From Saprospiraceae bacterium (GTDB lineage Bacteria > Bacteroidota > Bacteroidia > Chitinophagales > Saprospiraceae), in contig JADKFC010000001.1 in NCBI GenBank assembly GCA_016717655.1, forward strand, positions 434,001 through 498,000: 64,000 nt of DNA. Reading direction: 5' to 3'. The notes beneath the pieces are model-generated. The model had not been told where the DNA came from. It made no database searches and worked only from the letters and a program-made list of their open reading frames with translations. The translations under genes and the position numbers were made by a program. Shown here in pieces: positions 1 to 8,497 of this stretch. Each line of letters starts with the position of its first letter. The first letter of the stretch is position 1.

Positions 1-2
1 GG

Positions 3-512
3 ACCTATGCCGTGAGTAAGCTGGCAGCAGAGCACCTGGCACATGCGTTTCACAAAGAAATGGGACTGCCCATTGTTACTGTGAGACCGTTTAATGTGTA
101 TGGCGAAGGACAAACCGGTGAAGGGGCTATGCAAATTTTTATTAAAAAAGCCATTAACGATGAAGATATCTACATATATGGAGATGGAAGTCAGATTCGT
201 TCGTGGTGTTATGTCAACGATTTTATTGATGGGCTCATCCACTGTATCCACAATCCCAATGCGATTGGAGAATCTTTCAACATAGGCAATGCCAAATCAG
301 TGATTACAACATTTGGACTGGCCCAAACCGTATGCAGGGTGTTGAATTCTTCATCTAAGATATTGTTTAAACCGCCTCTTTCTGCTGATATTGAATTGAG
401 GATACCATCGGTAGATAAAGCAGACAAGCTGCTTGGATTCAGAGCTGAAACAATGCTGGATGAGGGTATATTAAGAACTGCAGAGTGGATGAAAAAACCA
501 ATTGCTGTTTGA
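3..512 (+). CDS. NAD-dependent sugar epimerase/dehydratase (SDR), C-terminal part
   Basis: The gene is cut by the left edge of the window, and the reading frame is open from base 3. The visible part begins inside the SDR active-site motif YxxxK (Tyr at 6-8, Lys at 18-20). It continues with the RPFNVYG segment and the YGDGSQIRSWCYVND segment typical of extended SDRs that act on nucleotide sugars. The N-terminal Rossmann fold lies upstream of the window. These enzymes epimerise, dehydrate or decarboxylate NDP-sugars; the substrate cannot be read from this fragment. It heads a tight same-strand operon with an aminotransferase, acyltransferase and amidotransferase, so it probably prepares the keto or epimerised sugar used by those enzymes (inference). 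Confidence 0.9.
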   Translation, partial: TYAVSKLAAEHLAHAFHKEMGLPIVTVRPFNVYGEGQTGEGAMQIFIKKAINDEDIYIYGDGSQIRSWCYVNDFIDGLIHCIHNPNAIGESFNIGNAKSVITTFGLAQTVCRVLNSSSKILFKPPLSADIELRIPSVDKADKLLGFRAETMLDEGILRTAEWMKKPIAV

Positions 513-514
513 CG

Positions 515-1639
515 ATGCAAAAAGAAATGATCAGATTGTCTCGTCCTCAAATTCCTGAGATTGCACTACAACAAGTTTTGGATGTGCTGGATTCAGGCAT
601 GCTGGTTCAGGGAAAGTGGGTCAGGCGATTTGAGCAGGAGCTTGAAGCCTATTTAGACATAGAAAATTGTATTCTTGTAAGCAATGGTACGGCGGCACTA
701 CATCTTACCTTACTTGCAGCCGGAATTGGCAGTGGCGACGAAGTGATCGTGCCTGCTTATACCTTTACAGCGGTTGCTAATGCTGTAGAACTTACCGGTG
801 CCAGGCCGATATTTGCAGATATTCAACTGTCAGACTGTTGCATTGATACCTTGTGTCTGTCAGCTTTGATTACTCCTGCTACCAAGGCCATTATAGCAGT
901 GCACGAATTTGGTTTAATGGCCGATCTGGATAAAATCATAGAACTAGCCCAACTCCATAATTTATTGGTCATTGAAGACGCAGCCTGTGCACTTGGGGCC
1001 ACTTTGCATAACAAGAAAGCAGGTACTTTTACATATACAGGGTGTTTTAGTTTTCACCCCAGAAAAATATTGACAACCGGAGAAGGTGGGGCCATCGTTA
1101 CAAAAGACGCTAAACTGGCTAATCACCTCCGAAACATGCGCAACCATGGAATTGAAAACAACCATGGTAAGATTGATTTTGTATGCGCCGGCTACAACTA
1201 CCGTATGACAGAATTTCAAGCAGCACTTGGGCCTAGTCAGTTAGATACATTGGACGAAACCATTATTGAACACAGAAGGCAGGCGACAATTTATCAGACT
1301 TTGCTTTCCGGTATTACTGGCCTGCATTTGCCACGGCCCCTCAAAGACAGTGAGGCTACTTATCAGACTTTCCATCTTCTCTTTGATCAGGCTTCAAAAA
1401 GAGATGGGGTAAAATCAGCTTTATTGGCTGAAGGAATTGAGAGCAATATTGGGGCTTATGCTATTCCCCATCTTAGCTACTATAAAGAAAAATATGCAAC
1501 CGATGACAATGCCTTCCCTGCTGCACAAGCGGCATTTCAGAGAGGGCTGGCTATCCCCTTGGGTGTTCACTTACAAAATGAAGACCTAAGTCACATTTCA
1601 AGCATCATTCAAAAGGCCATGACTGATGAACCTTCATAA
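515..1639 (+). CDS. DegT/DnrJ/EryC1/StrS-type PLP sugar aminotransferase
   Basis: This is a complete member of the DegT/DnrJ/EryC1/StrS family, about 374 residues, which is the normal length. It transfers an amino group, usually from glutamate, to a keto NDP-sugar. The PLP-lysine lies in the motif SFHPRKILTTGEGG (Lys about residue 184 from the chosen start), and the aspartate that holds the pyridine nitrogen is in VIEDAACALGA. I chose ATG 515, just after the upstream stop at 510-512. An in-frame ATG at 485 would overlap the previous gene, and ATG 527 is also possible. Its 3' end overlaps the acyltransferase start by 14 bp. Next to an acetyltransferase and a WbpG-type enzyme it resembles the WbpE step, but whether it aminates C3 or C4 is not visible. 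Confidence 0.92.
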   Translation: MQKEMIRLSRPQIPEIALQQVLDVLDSGMLVQGKWVRRFEQELEAYLDIENCILVSNGTAALHLTLLAAGIGSGDEVIVPAYTFTAVANAVELTGARPIFADIQLSDCCIDTLCLSALITPATKAIIAVHEFGLMADLDKIIELAQLHNLLVIEDAACALGATLHNKKAGTFTYTGCFSFHPRKILTTGEGGAIVTKDAKLANHLRNMRNHGIENNHGKIDFVCAGYNYRMTEFQAALGPSQLDTLDETIIEHRRQATIYQTLLSGITGLHLPRPLKDSEATYQTFHLLFDQASKRDGVKSALLAEGIESNIGAYAIPHLSYYKEKYATDDNAFPAAQAAFQRGLAIPLGVHLQNEDLSHISSIIQKAMTDEPS

Positions 1640-2171
1640 TATCAAAGAACCCGGGTCACATGGAAGTGGTCAATTTGTAGCAGGTGATTTCAAATCTCTT
1701 GGTAAAAATGTGATCTTTGAAGCAGGGGTTATGGTTTTTCATGCAGAAAATATAATCATTGCAGACAATGTGTATATCGGCCACCAGACCATACTAAAGG
1801 GTTATTATAAAGGGTTAATGGAAATAGGTGAGGGCAGCTGGATTGGACAACAATGTTTTTTTCATTCCGCGGGTAATATAACCATTGGCAAAGCAGTGGG
1901 TATTGGTCCTGGTGTTAAAATCATTACCTCATCCCATCAAGATTCCCAAGTTGACTTACCCATTTTGTACCATCCTGTTGAATGTAAGTCAGTGGTTATA
2001 GGAGATGGTGCTGATATAGGAGTTGGAGCCATCCTATTGCCTGGCGCAACTGTAGGTAGAGGAGCTGTTGTTGGAGCAGGGGCAGTGGTGACCGAAGATG
2101 TTCCTGATTTTGCTGTGGTAGCCGGTGTTCCAGCCCGGATTTTAAGATATAGAAATTGGAAATGGCAATAG
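1626..2171 (+). CDS. Left-handed beta-helix (hexapeptide) acyltransferase
   Basis: A 181-residue protein with hexapeptide-repeat turns (for example IIIADNVYIG, ITIGKAVGIGPG, VVIGDGADIGVGAILLPG) that form a left-handed beta helix. It ends in the VPARILRYR tail typical of WbbJ/maltose-acetyltransferase-like enzymes. Such enzymes are trimers that move an acetyl or other acyl group onto a sugar hydroxyl or amine. Directly behind an aminotransferase, the likely role is N-acylation of the new amino sugar, as WbpD does in Pseudomonas (inference). The start overlaps the aminotransferase by 14 bp, and the end overlaps the HisH-like gene by 10 bp, so the three are probably translationally coupled. The exact acyl donor and acceptor are unknown. 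Confidence 0.9.
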   Translation: MNLHNIKEPGSHGSGQFVAGDFKSLGKNVIFEAGVMVFHAENIIIADNVYIGHQTILKGYYKGLMEIGEGSWIGQQCFFHSAGNITIGKAVGIGPGVKIITSSHQDSQVDLPILYHPVECKSVVIGDGADIGVGAILLPGATVGRGAVVGAGAVVTEDVPDFAVVAGVPARILRYRNWKWQ

Positions 2172-2776
2172 TAATTTTAGATTATGGCATGGGAAATCTG
2201 GGATCAATCCAGAATATGCTTCAGTATCTGGGAGAAGATGCTGTCATTTCATCTCAATTATCGGTCATTGAAAAGGCAGATAAGTTGATCCTCCCCGGGG
2301 TGGGTTCCTTTGATGCCGGCATGGCTCAATTGGAATCAGCAGGTATGATGGGGTTACTGAAAGAAATGGTAGATAACCGAAAGAAGCCCATTCTCGGCAT
2401 TTGTCTTGGCATGCAATTGATGACACTAGGCAGTGAAGAAGGGCAGTCAGATGGCTTAGGGTGGTTGGATGCACATTCGTATAAGTTCGACTTTTTGCAA
2501 GATACAGGTTTACGAGTGCCCCACATGGGTTGGAATAGTATTAGTGTGACGCAAGCTCATGAGTTGGTAGCAGATCTGGATGAAGAACCTAGATATTATT
2601 TTGTTCATTCCTATTACATAAGGGCCAATAATCCAAATCAATTGATTGCCACAGCCAACCATGGTCATGCCTTTGCTGCCATAATGGCTAAAGACAATAT
2701 CATGGGGTGCCAGTTTCACCCGGAAAAGAGTCATCGATACGGCATGATGGTATTAAAAAATTTTGCTAAAATTTAA
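2162..2776 (+). CDS. hisH: HisH-like class I glutamine amidotransferase subunit for sugar amidation
   Basis: A 204-residue HisH-type glutaminase. The triad is complete: Cys81 in GICLGMQLM, His186 and Glu188 in CQFHPEKS, with the oxyanion segment PGVGSF near residue 45. ATG 2162 is preferred over TTG 2156 because it gives the canonical MAIVILDYGMGN start. There is no histidine operon here. The gene is followed at 4 bp by a HisF-like gene and then by an N-acetyl-sugar amidotransferase. This is the HisH2-HisF2-WbpG arrangement known from Pseudomonas aeruginosa O-antigen loci, where ammonia released from glutamine converts an acetamido group to acetamidino. I infer that role rather than histidine synthesis. 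Confidence 0.9.
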   Translation: MAIVILDYGMGNLGSIQNMLQYLGEDAVISSQLSVIEKADKLILPGVGSFDAGMAQLESAGMMGLLKEMVDNRKKPILGICLGMQLMTLGSEEGQSDGLGWLDAHSYKFDFLQDTGLRVPHMGWNSISVTQAHELVADLDEEPRYYFVHSYYIRANNPNQLIATANHGHAFAAIMAKDNIMGCQFHPEKSHRYGMMVLKNFAKI

Positions 2777-2780
2777 ACGG

Positions 2781-3566
2781 ATGGTACAAAACAGAGTTCT
2801 TCCCTGTCTTTTGGTGCAGTCCGGTAAATTGGTTAAGACCACTCAATTTAAAAACCCACAATATGTAGGAGATCCAGTTAATGCAGTCAAAATATTCAAT
2901 GAAAAAGAAGTTGATGAATTGATGCTATGCGACATATCTCCGGATCGGCACATCAAAGGACCTGATATGGAACTAATCAGAAAGGTGGCAGATGAGTGTT
3001 TTATGCCGTTGACCTATGGTGGGGGTATTAGTCATCTTGACCAAATCAGAGAAATCCTTAAAGCAGGAGTAGAAAAGGTAGTTATCAATTCAGCCCTGGC
3101 CAAGGGTAATAGTTTAGTGACAGAAGGTGCGGCTTTTTTTGGAAATCAATGCATCGTTGTGAGCATGGATGTTAAAAAAAACTGGCTAGGCAGGTACAAA
3201 GTATATTTTCATTCTGGTCAGAAAGAATCCAGCTTTTCTCCTCAAGAATTTCTGATGGAAATGATTGAAGCAGGTGCAGGAGAAATCATTATCAACAACA
3301 TAGATCTGGAAGGAAGCTGGAAGGGACTGGACCTGGAAATGCTTAAAAAAATGAATGCCATTTCTTCCGTTCCCTTGATTGCATCAGGAGGCGCGGGCAA
3401 TCTGGTGCATATAAAAGAAGTATTTGAGGAGACAGGTGTTTCTGCCGTAGCCCTTGGCAGCATGGCAGTTTATCAGCAGCAGGGTTTGGGTGTTTTGATC
3501 AATTTTCCCAAAGCTCAACACCTAAAGGAGATAAGACAAGAAAGAGCTAAAAAATTATTGTATTAA
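2781..3566 (+). CDS. hisF: HisF-like ammonia-channel subunit (HisF2 type), Asp11 replaced by Leu
   Basis: A 261-residue (beta/alpha)8-barrel protein of the HisF family. The start is ATG 2781; an in-frame TTG at 2763 would overlap hisH. In HisF of histidine synthesis, Asp11 and Asp130 are the catalytic acid and base. Here the N-terminal motif reads RVLPCLLVQ, so residue 11 is Leu, whereas Asp130 (VVSMDVKK) is kept. Loss of Asp11 fits a subunit that only passes ammonia from HisH to the partner enzyme and no longer performs the cyclase reaction (inference). The phosphate-binding loops ASGGAGN and ALGSMA are still present. It ends 13 bp before the sugar amidotransferase gene. Confidence 0.88.
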   Translation: MVQNRVLPCLLVQSGKLVKTTQFKNPQYVGDPVNAVKIFNEKEVDELMLCDISPDRHIKGPDMELIRKVADECFMPLTYGGGISHLDQIREILKAGVEKVVINSALAKGNSLVTEGAAFFGNQCIVVSMDVKKNWLGRYKVYFHSGQKESSFSPQEFLMEMIEAGAGEIIINNIDLEGSWKGLDLEMLKKMNAISSVPLIASGGAGNLVHIKEVFEETGVSAVALGSMAVYQQQGLGVLINFPKAQHLKEIRQERAKKLLY

Positions 3567-3579
3567 ATGAAAAAACCCA

Positions 3580-4734
3580 ATGATAGAAGGAGTAAATAAG
3601 CAGATATGTTCGAGGTGTATTTATGATGATACCATACCGTATATTACTTTTAATCACGAAGGGGTTTGTAATTATTGTCTGCAATATGATGAACTTAATC
3701 TGATGTATCCAACCGGCGAAAAGGGCATGGAATACCTGAGGCAGCTGGCTGCAACCATCAAAGAAGAGCAGAAGAATAAAAAGTACGATGTGGTTGTAGG
3801 AGTTAGTGGAGGCACCGATTCCTCTTACATGATGTATCTCGCAAAAGAAGTGCTGGGCTTACGGGTTCTAGCTGCTCATTTTGACAATACGTGGAATTCA
3901 AAAACCGCCGTTGAAAACATCAGGTGTGTGACAGAAAAACTGGGCATAGATTTGTATACCCATGTGGTAGACAATGAAGAATATAGCGATATCTTTCATT
4001 CTTTTTTGAAAGCATCTGTACCGGATATTGATACCCCCAGCGATTTGGCTTTGGCCACTGTCCATTACATGGCTTGCAGAAAGTTTGGGGTAAAATACAT
4101 TTTTGAGGGTCATTCATTCCGAACCGAGGGCATTTCACCCCATGGTTGGTTTTATATGGATGCCAAGTACATTGAATCTGTACAGAAAAAATTTGGATCA
4201 AAAAAAATCAAAAGCCTGCCCAGCTTGTGGATGAGCAGTTGGTTAAAATGGATTGTGGTAGATAAGATAAAAAAGATAAGACCACTCTATTATCTGGATT
4301 ATAACAAAGAGGCAGTCAAAGATTTTTTGACGGCGACTTACGGATGGCAATATTATGGAGGTCACCATATGGAAAACAGAACGGCTTATTTTACCAATAA
4401 CTACTGGTTGCCCAAAAAATTTGGTTATGACCTTCGTTATTGTGAATTTTCAGCACTGGTGAGATCCGGTCAATGGACAAGGGAAACGGCTCTTGAAGAA
4501 ATCAAAAAAGAAAAGCCATTTGATCCCCAGATTCTGCAAGAAATCTATAAAAGACTGGGTTTGACAGAAGCCGGTTTTGCCGGGCTTATGGCTTTGCCCA
4601 ATAAATCTTACAGAGATTATAAAACGTACAAAAAAACTTTTGAGCGATTGAGATGGTTTTTTTACATCCTGGTAAAAGCCAATTTAGTTCCTTTGAGTTT
4701 TTACCTGAAATACACAAAATCATATGACCAGTAA
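3580..4734 (+). CDS. WbpG-type N-acetyl-sugar amidotransferase
   Basis: A 384-residue protein of the N-acetyl sugar amidotransferase family (WbpG/PseA/LegG group). It has an N-terminal four-cysteine zinc site (Cys10, Cys13, Cys30, Cys33) and the PP-loop ATP-pyrophosphatase motif SGGTDSS at residues 76-82. A later HxFRTEG segment and the YYGGHHMENR segment are also typical. The family adenylates the acetamido carbonyl of a nucleotide sugar and replaces oxygen with ammonia to give an acetamidino group. The ammonia would come from the HisH/HisF pair directly upstream. This makes the locus a route to an amidinated di-N-acyl sugar for a surface glycan. No frameshift or missing motif is visible. 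Confidence 0.92.
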   Translation: MIEGVNKQICSRCIYDDTIPYITFNHEGVCNYCLQYDELNLMYPTGEKGMEYLRQLAATIKEEQKNKKYDVVVGVSGGTDSSYMMYLAKEVLGLRVLAAHFDNTWNSKTAVENIRCVTEKLGIDLYTHVVDNEEYSDIFHSFLKASVPDIDTPSDLALATVHYMACRKFGVKYIFEGHSFRTEGISPHGWFYMDAKYIESVQKKFGSKKIKSLPSLWMSSWLKWIVVDKIKKIRPLYYLDYNKEAVKDFLTATYGWQYYGGHHMENRTAYFTNNYWLPKKFGYDLRYCEFSALVRSGQWTRETALEEIKKEKPFDPQILQEIYKRLGLTEAGFAGLMALPNKSYRDYKTYKKTFERLRWFFYILVKANLVPLSFYLKYTKSYDQ

Positions 4735-4745
4735 AACATGTTGTC

Positions 4746-6056
4746 ATGAGAATTTACATTGGAAATACAGAGATTGCGGGTTATTTTACCAGGTTGAAAG
4801 AGGGTTTTGATCAGGAAGGCATCAAAGCGGACCTATGGTTCCTTTCCAAAAATAAGTTTTACAAGGACCAAATGGGGCCAATTGTCAAACTCAATCAGAT
4901 TCTTTTTCGGTGGTATAAGGAAACAAGCGGGCTGAAGGGCAAGTTGCTAAAATACCTTTTGCTGCCTTTTGTGGTCTTGCTAAAATCTGCCATTTTGACC
5001 TTTGTTATTGTGAGGTACGATGTCTTTATCCTCAACTCTCATGCCTATTTTGACTTCTATGAGTTAGGTATCCTAAAATTTTTCAAGAAAAAGATAATTT
5101 TTGTTTGCTTGGGTACGGAATCCAGGCCCTTGTACATGTCGGGTAATTTTATCATGAGCCGATATTTAAAAAATGGACAATGGTTGTATGAAAAGTGTTT
5201 CAAAGAGGTAGAAAAACAAAAGCAACAAATGGAGCGCATTGAAAAATACGCAGATGTGGTGATCAACCATCCTCCAACTGCCTTGTTTCATTCCAAGCCA
5301 TTTATTGCGTGGCTCAATATTGGATTTCCCTGTGGTCAAATCCCTCCATTTTCGTTGGCCAGGGAGGAAAGATCAAGAATTGTTAAAATTCTCCATGCCC
5401 CTTCCAACGCTGTATCTAAAGGAAGTGCAGAAATTGAAGCGATGGTAAACAAATTGAAAACACAGGGATATCCGGTAGAGTTTATCAAATTGCAAAATGT
5501 ACCCAATGAAAAAGTAATAGAAATTATCAAAGATTGTGATATAGTGGTGGATGAGTTATATTCTGATATACCACTGGGTGGCTTAGGCACTGAAGCTTCG
5601 GTGGCAGGTAAACCTGTACTGAGTGCAGGATATTATTTCAATTGTATTTATAATGAACATTCTGAAGAAATTGTACCACCCTCCTTATTTTGTCATCCTG
5701 ATTATCTTGAGAGTGAGTTGATACAACTTGTCATCGATAGGAACAAACGATTGGAGTATGGGGCAATGAATGCCCTCTTTGTACAGAATAACTGGAACAA
5801 TAGAGCAGTTGCTCAGAAATATTTATTATTAATTAAGGGAGAAGCGCCTTCAAAATGGTATTTTCGGCCAGAGAATATTAAATGTGTTCATGGATATGGC
5901 ATGCAGGAAGATCGACTTAAACGGTTTGTACAAGGATATATAGATACAATGGGAGAGGATGCCTTGTTTTTAAATCATAATCCGGCCGTCAAACAAAAGC
6001 TCAAGGGCTTTTTGCAGCAAAACCACTATGCCTTTCATGAAAGACCGGTTTCTTAA
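4746..6056 (+). CDS. Probable GT-B fold glycosyltransferase
   Basis: A 436-residue protein starting 12 bp after the amidotransferase. The N-terminal half has a strongly hydrophobic stretch at about residues 68-92 (LLLPFVVLLK and following), which may anchor it to the inner membrane. The C-terminal half has the pattern of a GT-B donor-binding domain: DIVVDELYSD, then GGLGTEASVAGKPVL near residues 277-292, where the Glu is the position that binds the nucleotide sugar. No DxD motif is evident, which is expected for GT-B enzymes. It probably adds one sugar to the lipid-linked glycan made by this locus; donor and acceptor cannot be read. Its end overlaps the flippase start by about 29 bp. Confidence 0.75.
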   Translation: MRIYIGNTEIAGYFTRLKEGFDQEGIKADLWFLSKNKFYKDQMGPIVKLNQILFRWYKETSGLKGKLLKYLLLPFVVLLKSAILTFVIVRYDVFILNSHAYFDFYELGILKFFKKKIIFVCLGTESRPLYMSGNFIMSRYLKNGQWLYEKCFKEVEKQKQQMERIEKYADVVINHPPTALFHSKPFIAWLNIGFPCGQIPPFSLAREERSRIVKILHAPSNAVSKGSAEIEAMVNKLKTQGYPVEFIKLQNVPNEKVIEIIKDCDIVVDELYSDIPLGGLGTEASVAGKPVLSAGYYFNCIYNEHSEEIVPPSLFCHPDYLESELIQLVIDRNKRLEYGAMNALFVQNNWNNRAVAQKYLLLIKGEAPSKWYFRPENIKCVHGYGMQEDRLKRFVQGYIDTMGEDALFLNHNPAVKQKLKGFLQQNHYAFHERPVS

Positions 6057-7239
6057 GGACCTGGGCATCTATGGCCTAACCACAATGATGGTAAGGCTGA
6101 TCAACTTTATACTGATTCCTGTATATGCGAGGGTCTTATCGCAGAAGGAATATGGCACTATGGATCTTGTAACCACGATTACTTATGTAACAAGTGTTTT
6201 TATTTTTTTAGAGCTCTACCAGGCAGTAGCCCGATTTTATGCCGAAGCCTAACAGGATCAGCGGCAGCAAATAGTGAGTACCGGTTTGTTATACTATATT
6301 CTGGCCCTTGTTCCCATATTGTGTTTTATCGGATTAACCAGGAATCAACTCGCCCATTGGTTTTTTGGAGATCCAGCTTTGGGGCGCCTGCTGTGGTTAG
6401 CTTTTGCGGCATCAATGGCACTGGCGCTGTTTAATTATTTACAAACCATCCAGCGGTATGCGCTTGAGAGCACGGCTTATTCCATTGCCAATATCATTTG
6501 TGTACTTTCAACGGTATTGGTTTCAATTTGGCTGGTAGTTTATAAATTGTATGGTCTTGAGGGGGTTTTTATTGGCCAGATTGTAGGCGCTCTTGCGGGT
6601 CTGGTGTATGCTACTAAATCTAACCTCAAAGCCCTGACCAATAAACCTGATTTCGGTTTGTTGAAAAAGATGCTCATTTTTTCCGCCCCCCTTACTGTGG
6701 CAGCAGTGGTGCTGTACCTTATGAATTATATAGACAGGTGGCTGATAAAGGACTTTTTGGGTCTTGATGCGGTTGGCATTTATGCGGTCATGTTTAGAAT
6801 TGCAGCTGTACCCATGTTGGCTATGAATATAGTAAGTAATTCATTATTGCCCCACATCTACAGAGAATTTAAAGAGCCAGGAAGGGTAAGGGAGCTGGGC
6901 AGGCTTTATTTAATGATTTGGGTGGGCGGTATTTTTGGCCTCAATTGGTGGTTATTGCCCATTTGGGGAATTGCCGGTGCTGCCATCAGCAGTATTGTTA
7001 CAACGACTTCTATACTTATAAGTCAGTGGTATTTTTCACAACATGCATTTTACTTTCCCATCAGAGTTGGTGCGGTATTAACAACGGCGCTAATAGCTTT
7101 TCTCCCCCTAATTGTCATCTTTGGGTTAGAGTCGTCAAATCAAGGTGTGAGTTTACTTTTGAGAGCCGTTTTTGCTGTAGCATTGACCCTCGTTCTGAGT
7201 GTTTATTTTAAAAAGCAAATATTAACCCAGGACTCATAA
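6028..7239 (+). pseudogene. Wzx-like polysaccharide flippase, interrupted by an in-frame stop and shortened
   Basis: The reading frame starts at ATG 6028 with a typical oligosaccharide flippase N-terminus (DLGIYGLTTMMVRLINF, then FLELYQAVARFYAEA). It meets a TAA at 6250-6252 and continues in the same frame from 6253 to 7239 with further membrane helices (STGLLYYILALVPILC, LMNYIDRWLIKDFLGL). Without the stop it would have about 403 residues, whereas family members usually have 450-500. The segment after GRLYLMIWVGG jumps directly to LLPIWGIAGAA, which looks like loss of about 60-80 residues covering roughly two helices. A nonsense codon plus an internal deletion suggests real decay, although the stop alone could be a base error. 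An intact flippase would move the lipid-linked glycan to the periplasm. Confidence 0.8.
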
Positions 7240-7322
7240 TTATATCTTACATCTTTTAATGGTCAAATGACTTAATGATGCATTGTAAGACGGCCATGAA
7301 AAAAGTAAAAGTTGTATTAATC

Positions 7323-7568
7323 TTATCCCTCTTTTTTAATAAAACTGATAAGAAAAAGTAAGACCCAGGCACCCCCGGCAGAGACGAGAACGCGATAAAA
7401 TAAGCCGTCGCCAAAAATGCCCAGCTTACCGGCCAGCCAGCCACCAATCATTCCGCCTAAAATGCCAACGATGATGTTGCCTATGAGGCCAAAGCCGCTT
7501 CCTTTCCAGAATTGTCCAGCCAACCAGCCGGAGATAGCGCCTATGAGTAAGAACCAAATGAAATCCAT
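7323..7568 (-). CDS. GlsB/YeaQ/YmgE family membrane protein
   Basis: An 81-residue, glycine-rich protein with three hydrophobic helices (WFLLIGAISGWLAGQ, LIGNIIVGILGGMIGGWL, VSAGGAWVLLFLISF). This is the size and pattern of the GlsB/YeaQ/YmgE family, formerly called transglycosylase-associated proteins, which are small inner-membrane proteins linked to general stress responses; their molecular activity is not known. It is a lone minus-strand gene that converges on the damaged flippase. Its start, ATG 7568, is the only good one. There is an AT-rich leader upstream with no recognised promoter. Confidence 0.88.
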   Translation of the reverse strand: MDFIWFLLIGAISGWLAGQFWKGSGFGLIGNIIVGILGGMIGGWLAGKLGIFGDGLFYRVLVSAGGAWVLLFLISFIKKEG

Positions 7569-7686
7569 GACTATTTTGTTTTAGTTATTAGTAATTTAAT
7601 TTGAATAAAACGATAAATATACAAATAAATAACTGAAATGATGGTTTAAAATAAAATAAATAATTGCATTTTTAATAAAAATGTTC

Positions 7687-7893
7687 TTAACTCAATAAAA
7701 AAGGCTTGTTGTTTTTGTGTTTAGGAGAATACCTATAACTAACATGGGAGTTGACATTCTGAATGATATTACTACTGTTGTATTCTATCCATTGATAACT
7801 AAAGCCTGGAGTGACTGTGAGTTGATTGTTGGGAAAATTCTTAGACCAAAGTAGATGGTCTTTGAAGTGGATGCTTGAACCCTGAATAATTAT
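7687..7893 (-). pseudogene. Possible gene remnant without a start codon
   Basis: On the minus strand this stretch is an open frame of 68 codons that reads like protein (FPNNQLTVTPGFSYQWIEYN, then NVNSHVSYRYSPKHKNNKPF) and ends in TAA at 7687-7689. A stop lies just upstream at 7894-7896, and there is no ATG, GTG or TTG early in the frame. I do not recognise the family. It may be the tail of a lost gene, or chance. The rest of the gap 7569-7921 is AT-rich with nothing else recognisable. Confidence 0.3.
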
Positions 7894-7921
7894 TTATATT
7901 TTAGGGCTATAAAACAAGTCC

Positions 7922-8497
7922 ATGGAGCGGTTTAGTGATACCTTTTTAAAAGACAAAAATATAGGAGTTGTCCCCTTGACTCCTGGGCTTTATGAGTACG
8001 GGGAATTTGTGAGGTGCGATTTCTCAGGAGTAGATCTAAGAGGATTTTCATTTACCGAATGTGAATTTATCGGATGTGATTTGAGTAATGCCAATATCCA
8101 TGGCGTCAGTTTCAGAGATGTTAATTTTAAAGAGTGTAAGATGTTGGGCCTCGATTTTGAACACTGCGATGCCTTCGGTCTTGGTTTTGCATTTGAAGAT
8201 GGAAACCTTAGCTACGCCAATTTTAGTGGGTGCAAGATGAAAAAAATAAAATTTGTCAGGTGTAAGATGAACCAATGTGATTTTAGCAGGGCAGATTTAT
8301 CAGAATCCCAATTTGAAGTATGTGACCTTGGTGACGCCACTTTTTTGCAGAGTAATTTGGAAAGTGCTGATTTAACAACTTCATTCAATTTCATCATTGA
8401 CCCTACCCAAAACAGAGTCAGAAAGTTGAAAATAGCCGCAGCCAATTTACCGGGCCTGGTTAATTGTTTTGGGTTAGAAATTGTTGGTGGGGGATAG
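7922..8497 (+). CDS. Pentapeptide-repeat protein (Qnr/McbG-like fold)
   Basis: A 191-residue protein built of A(D/N)Lxx-type pentapeptides (CDFSGVDLRGFSF, CDLSNANIHGVSF, CDFSRADLSESQF and so on), which form a square right-handed beta helix. The ending FNFIIDPTQNRVRKLKIA, then LPGLVNCFGLEI, matches the capping tail seen in Qnr-like proteins, where the dimer mimics DNA and protects gyrase. That family resemblance does not prove gyrase binding or drug resistance here; many such chromosomal proteins have unknown roles. It is slightly shorter than Qnr (about 215). It stands alone and is followed directly by a GGGGATAG-type repeat patch. Confidence 0.85.
   Translation: MERFSDTFLKDKNIGVVPLTPGLYEYGEFVRCDFSGVDLRGFSFTECEFIGCDLSNANIHGVSFRDVNFKECKMLGLDFEHCDAFGLGFAFEDGNLSYANFSGCKMKKIKFVRCKMNQCDFSRADLSESQFEVCDLGDATFLQSNLESADLTTSFNFIIDPTQNRVRKLKIAAANLPGLVNCFGLEIVGGG

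Noticed and set aside
2162..3566. Histidine biosynthesis genes
   Set aside because: No other his genes, Asp11 is missing in the HisF-like protein, and a sugar amidotransferase follows directly.
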